Assembly: GCA_029721435.1 (NCBI GenBank) | Contig: CM056580.1 | Span: 22,314,367-22,378,366 of the forward strand | Direction of reading: 5' to 3' | From: Gymnothorax reevesii | Taxonomy: Eukaryota; Chordata; Actinopteri; Anguilliformes; Muraenidae | DNA: 64,000 nt | In this document: piece after piece, positions 22,401-32,443 of the stretch | How the letters are laid out: each line of letters starts with the position of its first letter | Numbering within the stretch: the first letter of the stretch is position 1 | Notes under the pieces: generated by a model | Told to the model about the DNA's origin: nothing | Databases searched by the model: none | What the model saw: the letters and a program-made list of their open reading frames with translations, nothing else | Made by a program: the position numbers and the translations under genes

Positions 22401-24198
22401 GCCAATCAGAGTCATGAGGCGAACCACCTGAGTCCTGACTATTCAATGTACTGGATGGCACCACATCATCTTCTTCTTTAGCCTTTTTGGCCATAGCACG
22501 AGTCACTGCGCAAGAAGGATACAGAGATGGGTCCTCATCCCCATCTTCAGTGCTCGGCTGTGAAGTAAGATGAACAGGGGGAACTACTTTGCCCCCAGCC
22601 AGGTCATTGCCTAGCAACAGAGAAACACCCTTTATAGGTAGACTTGACATAAGTCCCACCTTTACCTGTCCTGTAACTAAATCTGACTTCAAGAATATAG
22701 AGCGCAGGGGTACAGATACAGTCCTCCCTTCAATACCTTGTACAAGTATGAAATCCCCTGAAGCGGTCTCATCACGTAACTCCAAGGAGTCCATCAACAA
22801 GAGTGACTGAGAAGCTCCGGTATCCCTTAGGATATATATGGGGACAGGAGTAGTATGCTCATTCAGAGCCACAAATCCCTCTGACACAAATGGAAGAAAT
22901 TCCTCCCTCACAAAGTCAGTAATATCAGGCTTTTTAGCCCCACAAGGAGCAGGCAATTTAGCAGATCGGTTATCTACTACAGGGGTTTCTAACCTTGTTT
23001 TCACAAAGGCATTTGGTTTGGTATCCTTTTCTTTTTCTTTCTTAGCTTTAAGGAACCAACAGTTAGTTGTAACATGACCAGATTTCTTACAATAACTGCA
23101 AACTAGACCACTTTTGTCACTGTCAGCTTTCACACTTTGATCAGACCTGTTACTGGATTTCTGAGCACCATCACCAGATTTGTCTTTGTCTTTGGGTGAG
23201 GAATCTTGGGTATCACCGTCACCCTTTTTCTGAAATTGGGACCATCTATTATTACTGCTAGACTGAAATTTGGACTTATGTGTGAGAACATATTCATCTG
23301 CAAATTTGGCAGCTGATTGCAAATTCAGTGCTTGCTTCTCATTAAGGTAGGTCTTAACATCATCTTTAACACAGTTCTTGAATTCTTCAACTAACACCAT
23401 CTCTTTTAGTGAGTTGAAATCATCCTTGACCTCCATAGAAGTACACCAGCGCTCAAAGCAAACCTGCTTTTCATTAGCAAATTCAACATAAGTCTGATTT
23501 TCAGATTTCTTCAGACCTCTGAATTTTTGTCGGTAAGCCTCTGGAACCAACTCATAAGCTCTCAAAATAACCTTTTTGACAACCTCATAATCAGAGGAAT
23601 CATCTGCAGACAAAGCCGAATAGGCTTGTTGAGCTTTACCCTTGAGGACAGTTTGCAACATCTGAGGCCAGTGTTCCTTTGGCCACTGGCAACTCTTTGC
23701 CACCTTTTCAAAACACTGGAAATAGTTGTCAACATCCTTTTCCGAAAATGGAGGCACCAGTTTTACCTCCTGACTGGCACAAAATTTATTTTTAGTTTCA
23801 ATTTTAATTTTTAGTTGCTCCATTTGGAGTCTTTCTTCTCTATCGAATTTCTCTAATTCAAAATCTCTCTGTCTTGCAAATTTTTCTAACTCAAATTCTC
23901 TTTGTTTTTCTTTTTCTTCCATTTCAATCTCTAGCATTTTTAATTTAAGTTCCATTTCTATATTTGGATTTTCCACTGGAAACTGTTCCAGATCTCCTGG
24001 TGCAAACACATTTTCATCAATGTAATATTCAACTATCTCTCGAGCCAGTCTTGCTTTTTGCATGGCTGGTTTTACCTCTGTCAGCTCCAAATGTCTGCAT
24101 ATTTCCAACAGTTCTGTCTTTTTAAAAGACTTCAAAACCCCTACGGTTGGTGATGCCAAGAAATCATCCATTGCTGTTGTCAATATATATGTATTCAA
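19495..24198 (-). CDS. Gag-pol polyprotein, integrase before reverse transcriptase
   Basis: One uninterrupted frame of 1567 codons. Order by residue: charged coiled-coil (about 80-135) and Gag domain to ~350; zinc knuckle C-x2-C-x4-H-x4-C at C367-C380; aspartic protease with DTGAS at 459-463; integrase zinc finger H713/H720 with C750/C753; integrase core D784, D843, E879 (DD35E spacing); reverse transcriptase from about 1140 with YIDD at 1300-1303; RNase H with AVDAS and TDHNPL, ending ADCLSRV at the stop. All catalytic motifs are present, so the protein could be functional. Usual Ty3/gypsy order is RT-RNaseH-INT; here INT comes first, as in Gmr1. Gag and Pol share a frame, so no frameshift is needed, and a protease must process the product. 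The start at 24198 has a downstream in-frame Met as alternative. No chromodomain seen. Confidence 0.95.
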   Translation of the reverse strand: MNTYILTTAMDDFLASPTVGVLKSFKKTELLEICRHLELTEVKPAMQKARLAREIVEYYIDENVFAPGDLEQFPVENPNIEMELKLKMLEIEMEEKEKQREFELEKFARQRDFELEKFDREERLQMEQLKIKIETKNKFCASQEVKLVPPFSEKDVDNYFQCFEKVAKSCQWPKEHWPQMLQTVLKGKAQQAYSALSADDSSDYEVVKKVILRAYELVPEAYRQKFRGLKKSENQTYVEFANEKQVCFERWCTSMEVKDDFNSLKEMVLVEEFKNCVKDDVKTYLNEKQALNLQSAAKFADEYVLTHKSKFQSSSNNRWSQFQKKGDGDTQDSSPKDKDKSGDGAQKSSNRSDQSVKADSDKSGLVCSYCKKSGHVTTNCWFLKAKKEKEKDTKPNAFVKTRLETPVVDNRSAKLPAPCGAKKPDITDFVREEFLPFVSEGFVALNEHTTPVPIYILRDTGASQSLLLMDSLELRDETASGDFILVQGIEGRTVSVPLRSIFLKSDLVTGQVKVGLMSSLPIKGVSLLLGNDLAGGKVVPPVHLTSQPSTEDGDEDPSLYPSCAVTRAMAKKAKEEDDVVPSSTLNSQDSGGSPHDSDWPTMVSPFEDLSDTFISSLFSQPDGSGDSDVSGDLSLSRKRLIEEQTNDPEICVLKRRALPDKEIDAVPVGYYLKDGVLMRKWHPPDIPANADWAVVRQIVVPKVYRNEILTMAHSLPLGGHLGVNKTVDKIMKHFFWPGLRKDVSNFCKTCHTCQVVGKHQLDPPEAPLQPIPAFGEPFSRVIVDFVSPLPKTRSGNQYLLTIMCASTRFPEAIPLRNIKATAISKALIKFFTLFGLPREIQSDQGSNFTSGLFQQVVYELGAKQILSSAYHPESQGALERFHSTLKTMMRTYCYDHEKDWDEGVHLLLFAAREAVQESTGFSPFELVFGHEVRGPLLLLSERWQEKEPHISLLDYVSKFKERLRAACDLTKENLKSSQGKMKTWYDHKARSREFKPGEKVLVLFPLQSNPLQARFHGPYEILTKLNDLNYIVKTPDRRKPKQLCHINMLKPSHDRNARVAAVTSDSPMVETCEDEGEFQDDEPRIKAEVLSCKLSNTEVLQNLDVKLQHLEPSQRDQFERLIKKYEDLFPDVPKRVTIASHDVDVGDAKPIKQHPYRMNPEKRKIAEKEVEYMLKHDIIRPSNSDWSSPCVLVPKPDGSTRFCTDYRKVNAVTRTDVFPIPRIDDCIDSVGQAKFLTKIDLLKGYWCVPLTERAKSISAFATPSGLYQYEVLPFGMKNAPATFQRMIQSTIAGLPHTGAYIDDLITWSDSWEEHLKDVETLFQRLTQANLTVNLSKSDFGCATVTYLGYVIGQGKVAPINAKVQAIMDFPVPHNKKALRRFLGMIGYYRKFCKNFAEIALSLTNQLKKGVKFTWDDACQRAFDRLKSLLCHFPVLKSPDFNKPFSIAVDASDQACGSVLLQRSDSDDIEHPVAYFSRKFNRHQRNYSTIEKELLALVLSLQHFEVYVCTGQKPMIVYTDHNPLMFLSKMKNKNRRLLNWSLILQEFDLEIKHVKGTDNVTADCLSRV

Positions 24199-24262
24199 TT
24201 AAAAAAATCAATTTTACAATTTGAAATGTTAGATTTTCAATAAATTACTCACAAAATGGTCT

Positions 24263-24280
24263 ATCCCGGACGAGCCCCCA
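24263..24280 (-). other. Primer-binding site, tRNA-Pro type
   Basis: Three bases inside the 5' LTR, the minus strand reads TGGGGGCTCGTCCGGGAT, complementary over 18 bases to the 3' end of vertebrate tRNA-Pro, the primer known from murine gammaretroviruses. It fixes the orientation of the element. Confidence 0.88.
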
Positions 24281-24283
24281 ATT

Positions 24284-24754
24284 TGTTATGGCCCCAATTC
24301 GTTATTAGATTTACAACGCAACAGCAACAGCAACAGATGACAGATACAGTTTTAAAACTCAAACACATTTAATTAAACAAAGACAATAACAACTAACTAA
24401 CCTAAAGACCAAGATTGAATTATAACAAAAACAAAAATATTTACAGTCCCTTTGGGTTTTCTGGTGATGTGCTGGGTGAGAAAAATCCACAAAAGAAACT
24501 TAACAGGTCTTGAACAGAAATGACAGGTCTGGTCACACGTATCCTTCTTCTTGCAATTTCTCCTACTACTTTACTGTCTCAATTCTTTTCCTTATATATT
24601 CTTTTGCAGACCCCACCCACATTTAGACCTCTTTTTTTTAATTTTCTGAGACTTGCCCCAGACGTGTCCAGGACATGTCTAAACATGACTCCAGTCTGAG
24701 CTTAACAAAAAAAAAGGTAAATACGGCCATCTAGTGGCCTATATTCACATTACA
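24284..24754 (-). repeat. 5' LTR of the Gmr1-like element
   Basis: 471 bp, TG...CA. Carries one more CAACAG unit than the 3' LTR. The target duplication AACC follows at 24755. Confidence 0.93.
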
Positions 24755-24984
24755 AACCAAACTCTTCAAATTATGGTTTAATAGTTTGAAGTGCTACATA
24801 GGGGATAGTGAAGGGATTTTTTTCAACTTCACAATAAGGGATACACAGTAAATTAATAATGTTCAATTATGGTTATGTAACGCTTATTCGGCTATCTAAC
24901 ATCATTTCCCTGCTAATTAACTGATAGTTAATGAACTAATGTTAATTAATGTTAATTGTTGTACCCTTATTGTAAAGTTTTACC

Positions 24985-25090
24985 AACTGTGGTTTACAGT
25001 TAACATACAGGGAACCTCTGTTAGAAACTGTAAAATTACAGTTAAAATAACTGGCAAAAAAGGTGCCTGTTTATGACAGTGTAATGCCTA
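24985..25090 (-). repeat. Right part of the family A MITE split by the hAT element
   Basis: Starts with the duplicated AACTGTGG and continues TTTACAGTTAAC to GGCAAAAAAGGTGCCTG, the inverse of 13783-13925. With 18491-18511 it rebuilds the insertion target of the hAT-like element. Confidence 0.65.
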
Positions 25091-26834
25091 TGTGGATAAA
25101 GGTCTATTGAAAACCTTAGCGTGCTGCAGCTGTAGGCTTGCATGTGGCATCTGATACAACCTGCCTCATTTTCTGTTCGATGTGCTGACTGAAATGTCTC
25201 TAAATTACAAAATGAGGTTTGTGTATCTTAACCTTATTATTGTGCTACAATTTCATAGTCTCTCTGCGAACGACTAAAAAGAGGGGTTGTTTTCTATCTT
25301 GCCCACAAATAAGCTAAGGCTAATGAGACACCACACAATGCTCAATGTTATGACAAGCAATCAGGCAAGCATTCAGAGCCTGTGACAGGTAATGGCTTGT
25401 GTGTGTGTATCAGTGCTGTAATCTTCCTGAACAGTGAGGGATCAAAGCCATGATTGTATTGCAGAGCCAGATCCTTATGCCTGGAGACAAGCGACAGATG
25501 GCTGAACTCAGCTTCATAGGTGCCCCCTGGGCCCCATCGTGGACCAGACTGTCACAGCAGGATGACGAGAGCATGCGCGCCCGTTTGTGTGTATGTGTGC
25601 ATGTAATTGAACTAATGTACATATGCCTGTGTGTGTGTGTGCATGTGTCTATAAGAAAGTAAGAATGACTGAGTAATAAATTGAGTATTTGTGTGTGTAT
25701 TTTGTACATCACGGCTCGCAATCTTCACAGTTTATATGCAGTATAGAGTAATATTCACAGCTGCTGTGACCTTCAAATTTCTTCAAAGTCAAACTAAAGG
25801 TTTGTTGAAGTTCCCATTAAGAATCATAACTGTTGGTAAATAATGGCCCGTTTACATCGCAGGAGAACAATTACAGCAGAAAAAGATGATTATAAAACTG
25901 ATGTGGAAAGTTTAACCACTCTTAATAATGAAAGTTTTTTTTTTGCATGACACAATTAATTTGGACAGGTTTAACAGCGAGTCTCGAATTTGCTTGACTT
26001 GAAAATAAACATCAGAATTTCCTTACTCTGAAATAATGCTGTGAACAGTACTTTCCCCCATAAACCCCACAGAATTTATGTGAGTAACATTAAAGAGCTG
26101 ATCTGGATGCAGGATCTGAGGGTTCAAAGGACATTTGAAACTGGGAGTAAACAGGGGCATCGCAGCGGGGAATACGGGTGCATTGGGGAAACAGAGGACA
26201 AACATGGCGGTTGGTGGCAGATTACTGTGCACCTCAGAGCCGAAGCCCTGCCGTGTTTGCCGCTCTGCAAACACGTGCACCTGGACAGGATGTGCATTAT
26301 GCCGGCTTCCCGCAAAAAGCAGAGTTTATCCCATCCCAGTTTAATCGCACAGGGAGCCATTTATCCTAGGCGTAATTCGGTTTAGCTTTACTTAGGATGA
26401 GCTGGCAGCGGCAGAGGGTTCGCCCTCTCCTCGGTGCCCGAGTGGTGTAGTGGTACATTCCGGTATATTCCCCAGATCTGAATCTTAAGTTGCTGGAATG
26501 TGCTGAATGATTTATTGCATTTACTCTGTCTTTTTTTCCAGGAAAAAAATGACTTTTTAAGACCTTTTCTGGCTCCCTATAATAAGAACAATCTTTCTCC
26601 CACACGCCGCGCGTCACAGAAGAGGTGCCAGAGTCAGTGTTGCTGATTTCGAACCAGAGCCGTTCACCACATTTTAGGTCATTGAATTATACATGTCGCG
26701 TGTTCCTGTCTTGTCACAGAAATGAAATTTTTTACTCTCTCATACCAGCATTACATCTTAGGGACACTTGGCCAGTCATCAACTATGAAAAATGTTGCCG
26801 CAAAATAAAGATAAGGCCAGATCGTGCATATATA
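25091..26834. other. No gene recognised
   Basis: GT-rich runs near 25400-25415 and 25627-25640; otherwise unassigned. A short stretch near 26432-26460 (CCGAGTGGTGTAGTGGTACA) looks like an A box and may be a SINE scrap. Confidence 0.5.
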
Positions 26835-27080
26835 CAGTGCTAAACAAATTTATTAGACCATCTGTCTTAAAAATGAGGAAACACAAATATTTTGGAAATA
26901 TATAAAAAACTTGTTTAAAACTAAAAATTATATTGTTATTTCTTTGGAAAATAACAAACTGAGACAACTAAATAGATCTAATTCACACAAAAAATCCTAA
27001 GAAAATTTAATATTTTTTATGGCCTCCGTGGCCTTGATAACAGCTTGCATAGTTACATTCAACCACTCCATCTAATTTTT
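26835..27080 (-). repeat. Tc1-like transposon remnant (end only)
   Basis: TA followed by CAGTGCTAAACAAATTTATT resembles the terminal inverted repeat of a common fish Tc1-like family. The sequence to about 27080 (ATGGCCTCCGTGGCCTTGAT, then ACAGCTTGCATAGT) matches the start of its antisense transposase region. No partner end was found. Confidence 0.6.
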
Positions 27081-28241
27081 ATGTCCAGGAATGCTAGTAA
27101 ATAACTGTTATTTGTCATCTTTATCAAGAAATAATAATGTGCTTCACTATTTTTTTCACGCACATGCACACACTCATATACAGACAGACACACACTCAGG
27201 TTATTCCCAGGTCCAGCTAAATCTACACTGCAATCTGGCAACTTCCTCCACATCCAAGCTCATGGGACTCTCAAATGTCTGACAAAACATGCTTCCCAAC
27301 AGCATATTGACATTAACTCCTCACCAAATTTGCGGGGCAAGTTTAACTCAAATTTCCTGGAGATGTCCTCATAGGAGCCACGCACTGGTTTTATGGTTTA
27401 TGGTTTATGTAGAGGAAACGGCGGCTCAGTTTTCTGTGATGGTCCTTTGAAGAAAGCCCACCCATGTAGGTGTAACCTGGTATGGCCGAATGCCCCGAGC
27501 AGCTACCATCTGGGAGGCACACGCAGGGAATGAGTCTAATCAGAGAATATAACGCACTATAGCTAAGTTAACCAGTGATGGCTTGGAGTCCAATTTATGG
27601 GTCATTCGCAAAAGGTCAATCGGTTTCCGCAGTAGGCTTGGAAAATATTAATTTACAGAGGTTAAAATGGCCTTGGCCACGAAACTAAAACTTACTCAAC
27701 TTACTGCCCCCAACTGTGCAGGAGCTGGTTATACTACGCAGTGCTATGTCTACGCCACAATTCAGTCTGAAATACTGAAGTGCATTTTGCATGCAGTGCA
27801 TGGATTTATATGTTCCCTTCTGTTTTTTTTCTGTTACTTGTCTGCAGGACCCACTTCAACTGAAAACTGCAAGATCGCAAAATACAGGCTGCCAAACCCA
27901 TCAGAGCCTTTGGGGTAAGCTGCTTTGAGTGCAACTGAGACCACAATTATGCCATTGCTGCAACAACAATCATTGAAGAAGGCCTTGAAGATAGAATCGG
28001 CGTACACGCTTCAGTTACTTTTTCTGTCTCTTGAAGAGCAGTGAACACCTCGGCTGTCACAACTTTACAAACAGCTGCCATCCCTGATAGAATTTTTGCG
28101 CACAAAATTTTTAAACTGCCACCTCAAAATATAAAGCTGCAGCAACGTATATGGCCATTTCAGGTTTCAGTGTTTTAACATTTGAAATTGTTTTGAGTCA
28201 CATGTAAATAGACTTAACTATTGACCAGTCATCTTCCTTTT
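27081..28241. other. No gene recognised
   Basis: Unassigned. A 26-base stretch at 27535-27560 is shared with the 1.45 kb repeat (see findings). A frame at 27667-27918 has no recognisable domain. Confidence 0.5.
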
Positions 28242-28560
28242 GGGGATGTGGTGGCGTAGTGTTTAAGGGTGCTTGACTTGGACTCAAAAGGTCATGAGTT
28301 TGAGTCCTTGCTATGACCTTTGTGGTGTGTTCTTGGGCAAAAACACTTCATTCCCACAGTGCCTCACTGCACCCAGGTGTACAATTGCATACCAGCAAAT
28401 GGTTGGAGAAGTGAGACGAAGAGCAGGGCAGTATTACCTGCGATGGACTAGCATCCCATCTGGCGGGGACTAACAATACTCCTAGCCAATTCATGCTACA
28501 GAAACCGGGGTTAATCATCGGCCTGAAGAGCCACCTGGCTCAGGACAGACTTTGCCTTTT
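28242..28560 (+). repeat. tRNA-derived SINE
   Basis: The head resembles a tRNA: an A box in TGGCGTAGTGTTTAAGGG and a B box in CATGAGTTTGAGTCC about 45 bases on. It is followed by a tRNA-unrelated body beginning near 28325 (CTTGGGCAAAAACACTTCAT, CACTGCACCCAGGTGTACAA) that is common to fish SINEs. RNA polymerase III would drive such an element. The right end is uncertain, near the GCCACCTGGCTCAGGACAG phrase. Confidence 0.75.
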
Positions 28561-29328
28561 TTTGCCATCTTCCTTTAGAACTGAAAAACTAACGCTCAAT
28601 ATGACTCGGAAAAGTTTTAGGGAAACTTCATCCATACTGAAGAGGACAATACCTTGTGAGACACATATGGGCTCGAAGTTAGCTTCCTGAGGAATTTATC
28701 TGTCCTGAGAGCTCTAATATTGCCCTCAGCTGTGGCCTGATGAAGGAAAAAGCTGAGGATTTGAGATGTGAATTACGTCATAAATGATAAAAGAAAAAAG
28801 TAATGCTGTTATTTTACTAGAAGTCAAACCAGAGTGAGTGCTAATCTCTCTGTATGGGGGACTGTATTGAAGGGGAAGGGGGTCCAGTGATTCCAAGGGT
28901 CTTGACAGATCTTTTCATGAAGGCCAAAATCTCTTGGGCATATCCTGAGAGGTTTACAGTGAGATGCATCACCTTCAGTTGTTTGGGTGCGGGTTGCTGT
29001 AGAGGTTAGATACAGTTTTTTCTGCAAACCATCTAGGTTAACAACCAAAGATTGACTAAAAATGGAAGTCTCACCCTGCAAAGCCAGTGGGAGTGGATAC
29101 AGGATAAATATTCTCATGTTAAGAAAAAGGCAAAGCAAGGATATTAAATATTATCACGACAAACCATAATATTTCCTGAGTTATGTTTTCTCCTGAGAAA
29201 GGACACTTTCAGTGGATAAAGATAACCTTTTTCCGCAGGTCTGTTTGAAATGCATGAGGCCGCTGCAAAGAGATAAGAAACTTAACTGCGTATAGACTTA
29301 ATCTCACATCGAATGTTCACACAGGAAC
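28561..29328. other. No gene recognised
   Basis: No supported feature; a 104-codon minus frame (28824-29138) has no recognisable domain. Confidence 0.45.
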
Positions 29329-29350
29329 TCTCTCTCTCTCTCTCTCTCTC
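29329..29350. repeat. (CT)11 microsatellite
   Basis: Pure CT tract followed by T-rich sequence. Confidence 0.9.
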
Positions 29351-30029
29351 ACTCACACTTTCTTTTTTTTTTTAAAGCTTATCCTATTATTTTCACAACT
29401 GAGTCTCACCTCATCCTGTGAACACTGAAATAATCACAGCTAACAGGCTGCTTTCTCAGGAACAAACACCTTGAAATTGCTCGGGAGCAAATAGCGCTGC
29501 AAGGTTAATGTGGTCATCACTTTTTTTTTTCTTTTGGGTGCAGAACACTCTTGCGTCTTTCGCACAGAAAGTCAATGCCTTGTGGTGTAATGATTTATCG
29601 TCCAGTGCCATCTCTGTCTTTGTTTTATTTCTCGTCACAATAACAGTTTAATCACTGAATCCACTGGCTTAAGTGACTTTATGAGCCCAGATGGCTGTGA
29701 TGTATTTTCATTTCACACAATCCTCACAACTACTGCATTTCCAACAAGTCGCACCTGGTTTACAATTCCCCCCCCCCCAAAATTTGAACATGCTTTATCA
29801 CCAGAGACCAAATAAATATTTCTCACGAGGCTCAAAACTTGAGAAAACAATGGGATTCAAAGCAATATCCATGTGTCTAAATATCCCAAACATTCCCTCG
29901 GTGCTCCAGAGCGCTTTTGCTAGGTGGCTTCTTCAGTTATGTTGCACCCACGTTCAGCTGTCTTGGTGAACACAAAATATTTTCAGTGTCTTCAATTTCT
30001 GTTTTTTTTTTCCCTCTTTATTATATACA
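29351..30029. other. No gene recognised
   Basis: Contains short homopolymers (T10 near 29520, C10 near 29769) and nothing supported. Confidence 0.45.
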
Positions 30030-31200
30030 CCGTGTACACTTCATGGACCACAGTATGTGGACAGGGATGTTGAGCAATAATTCTGGACTCTAAGGGCGCT
30101 TTCACACCTGAGCTGTTTGGTCCGCTTTAAACGGACCAGAGTTAATTTCTGCTGATAGTCCGCTTCATTTGGGCAGGTGTGAAAGCTTTTCTGAACCAAA
30201 CAAGCGAACTGTGGTCCGCCTGAAAACGTGGGTCTCGGTTCGCTTACAGTGGGAAATGCAAATGGGCTATCTATCAAACCAAAGAGAGGAAGTGAACCAA
30301 AGAGAGGTCCTGGCCAATCGATGAGCCGGGTTTTATTTTCTTCTTTCTTTCTTTTTCTTCCTCATGCTTTTTTTCTTCGTAGTCAGAACTCATTTCGGGC
30401 GATACCGCCCTAAACGAGCAGCGGTTGTAACTGCATGACGTTGTCCAGGCGGTTTGGTCAACTTTCAAAAGTGCAGTGTCAAAGGGAACCAAACCAATTG
30501 AAGGTGGTAAATATTTCAGCATTCCCCGCCCAATCGAACCCAGTCCCCCGGACTATCCTGGTGCGAAAGCGCCCTAAGTCAACTTTCTAATTGATCTGAA
30601 GGCATTTGATGGGTTTGAGGTCAGACCTTAATGCAGACATGTCAAGTTCTTCTACTCACATTTTGGCAGACTATGTATGGCCCTTCTCGTGCGTGTAGGG
30701 GCATCGTCTAGCCGAAACAGGAAAGTTCCTTCTTCAAGCTGAAGTGCAGAATCATTTAGTGAGCCATAATGTTCAGATTTTTCCTCAGCGGAACACGCCG
30801 GAACAAAAAAAAAAAAAAGCAGGAGTGTGTACAGCCTTTTGGCCATGTTGAGTATGAATTGTCCGACTGACTGGGAAGAACACCAGCTCTCTAATGGTAA
30901 TTGGTGCCAATGCATGCTACTCGTTATGCATTTCAAGTCCAAAAAACAAATGAAGAAAACAAATTTACACCAAAGTAAATTCGGTTTGAGTGGCCAAACA
31001 ACTCTGTATTGTGATGCTGGCGTAAGGCCAAGTGTATTTTCAAGAGTCGCTTAAAGAACTTAGTGTAAAACCTTGCATTCATCATTGAGCCTTGCTCTGG
31101 GTCTGCTTAGCCTGGAACAGACTGAAATGCCCCAACCTCCTACAGGCATAGTGGATGCAAAACCTAAGATGTGATTCTTTCCAGATTGTTCATGTTTGGA
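30030..31200 (-). pseudogene. Tc1-like transposon relic, interrupted by a Harbinger MITE
   Basis: ATGGACCACAGTATGTGGAC at 30043 resembles the end of a fish Tc1-like family. After the MITE the text resumes with GGCATTTGATGGGTTTGAGG (30601), then TCAAGTTCTTCTACTCACAT and CCGAAACAGGAAAGTTCCTT, worn equivalents of antisense Tc1 transposase. There are many indels and no open frame. Confidence 0.6.
30091..30577. mobile_element. PIF/Harbinger-type MITE
   Basis: Inverted ends GGGCGCTTTCACACC (30094) and GGTGCGAAAGCGCCC (to 30574) match at 14 of 15 positions. TAA flanks both ends (30091-30093 and 30575-30577), the 3-bp target duplication typical of PIF/Harbinger. About 480 bp, no transposase. Confidence 0.85.
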
Positions 31201-31992
31201 TTTGATTACTGCAAGAATTAAGTGTACGCTGTGAGTTCACTAGCCCGAACCATACTACCTCAAATACCATTTCCTGGTTCCTGTTTACAGTTTTAAGCCT
31301 GACCAACGTTCTGTGGGTTGATTTTCTTAAATAGTGTTGCCCTGATGACTCACACTGCTCAATCACGTCGCCAAGAAAACACTTTGAAAAGCGATCACAG
31401 TGTCTGCTCAACGCATAAACATGAGTTCATAATTTCAATGAGCTATGACAAATGACTCAGTCAGTGGATGTGACAGTCTTTGGTAAACTTGTAATCTTGC
31501 GAGGCAGCTCGCGATTGGTTCTTTCTTGCTCATGGTCGCAGTAAGGCATGCTCCTTTCGGCGATCATTGGACCTGCCAAACTGTCCATGAGAAGAAAGGA
31601 GATTAAGATTAATGATGAGTCGAAGCAAAGAGCAAATGCTGATTAGATCCAGGACATTGTTTTGCTTCTTTCACACAATTGATGACAAACTGCACAATTC
31701 CCAGTGAGGGAAAAAGATCTCATTGTGTTGTTTCACCTTCAGTAAACAGCAGTATTCCCTTCTCATCAGTCATCAATAAGGGCTGATGCTGAAGCAGGAC
31801 AGACTCCATTCAGAGAGAGAAGCTAAGGTCAGTTTCACTTTGAAGCTCAGGCAGGCTTTGTGCTGCAGTCTCTTAGGCCATATCAAACCCCTCCTGCCTC
31901 ATCTCCATCCCGAGAGCATGCCATTACATAGGGCTCAGGGCTCAGCGCAGAGCTGTGGGACCTCAGAGTACAGGGGCCATGACCCATATACG
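31201..31992. other. No gene recognised
   Basis: No supported feature before the GA-rich array. Confidence 0.45.
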
Positions 31993-32443
31993 AGAGAGAA
32001 AGAGAGAGAGCGAGAGAGAGGGACCGTACAGTACAGGGGGGGGAGTTAGAGCTGTAGAGTTGGAGAGAGGAAGTGAGAGCTGTAGAGTCAGAGAGAGGGA
32101 GTGAGAGCTGTAGAGTCAGAGAGAGGGAGGGAGTGTGAGAGAGTCATAGAGTGAGAGCGGGAGAGTCAGAAAGAGGGAGGGAGTGTGAGAGAGTCAAAGA
32201 GTGAGAGCGGGAGAGTCAGAGAGAGGGAGGGAGTGTGAGAGAGTCAAAGAGTGAGAGCGGGAGAGTCAGAGAAAGGGAGGGAGCGTGAGAGTCAGAGAGA
32301 GGGAGTGAGAGCAGGGGAGTCAGAGAGAGGGAGTGAGAGTGGGAGAGTCTGAGAGAGGGAGTGAGAGTGGAAGAGTCAGAGAGAAGGGAGTGAGAGTGGG
32401 AGAGTCAGAGAGAAGGGAGTGAGAGTGGAAGAGTCAGAGAGAA
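31993..32443. repeat. GA-rich minisatellite, left block
   Basis: Purine-rich array of variants of GTCAGAGAGAGGGAGTGAGA with an inserted AGCGGGA or AGTGGGA, units of roughly 27-30 bp with larger repeats near 32120-32280. It continues at 33896 after a LINE insertion. Frames across it are Arg/Glu/Ser artefacts. Confidence 0.92.

Larger units (their letters stand above)
18897..24754 (-). mobile_element. Gmr1-like Ty3/gypsy LTR retrotransposon, nearly intact
   Basis: A complete minus-strand element: 5' LTR on the right (24284-24754), primer-binding site, single gag-pol frame and 3' LTR on the left (18897-19361). Flanking AACC at 18893-18896 and 24755-24758 is a 4-bp target duplication. By eye the LTRs differ by three substitutions plus one six-base CAACAG unit, so the insertion is recent. 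The integrase-before-RT order places it with the Gmr1-like group, first described from cod, of Ty3/gypsy elements with copia-like order. There is no envelope gene. Confidence 0.92.
18512..24984. mobile_element. hAT-like non-autonomous element, split by an LTR retrotransposon
   Basis: The left end GGTAACACTTTACAATAAGG (18512) is inverse to the right end CTTATTGTAAAGTTTTACC (to 24984). Flanks AACCGTGG (18504-18511) and AACTGTGG (24985-24992) are an 8-bp target duplication with one mismatch, the hAT signature. Element sequence covers 18512-18896 and 24759-24984. The right part includes a unit like the 114-bp minisatellite of the 8.06-9.89 kb copy. The middle, 18897-24754, is the inserted retrotransposon. 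No transposase is present. Confidence 0.8.

Noticed and set aside
19495..24198. Ty1/copia element, because integrase precedes RT
   Set aside because: RT, RNase H, integrase zinc finger and Gag knuckle text are Ty3/gypsy-like; the copia-like order is known for Gmr1-type gypsy elements.
26041..26385. Cluster of overlapping frames on both strands
   Set aside because: Stop-poor by chance in a GC-richer patch; no recognisable domain or exon borders.
28242..28320. Functional tRNA gene
   Set aside because: A and B boxes are present, but the cloverleaf arms do not pair properly and a SINE body follows.
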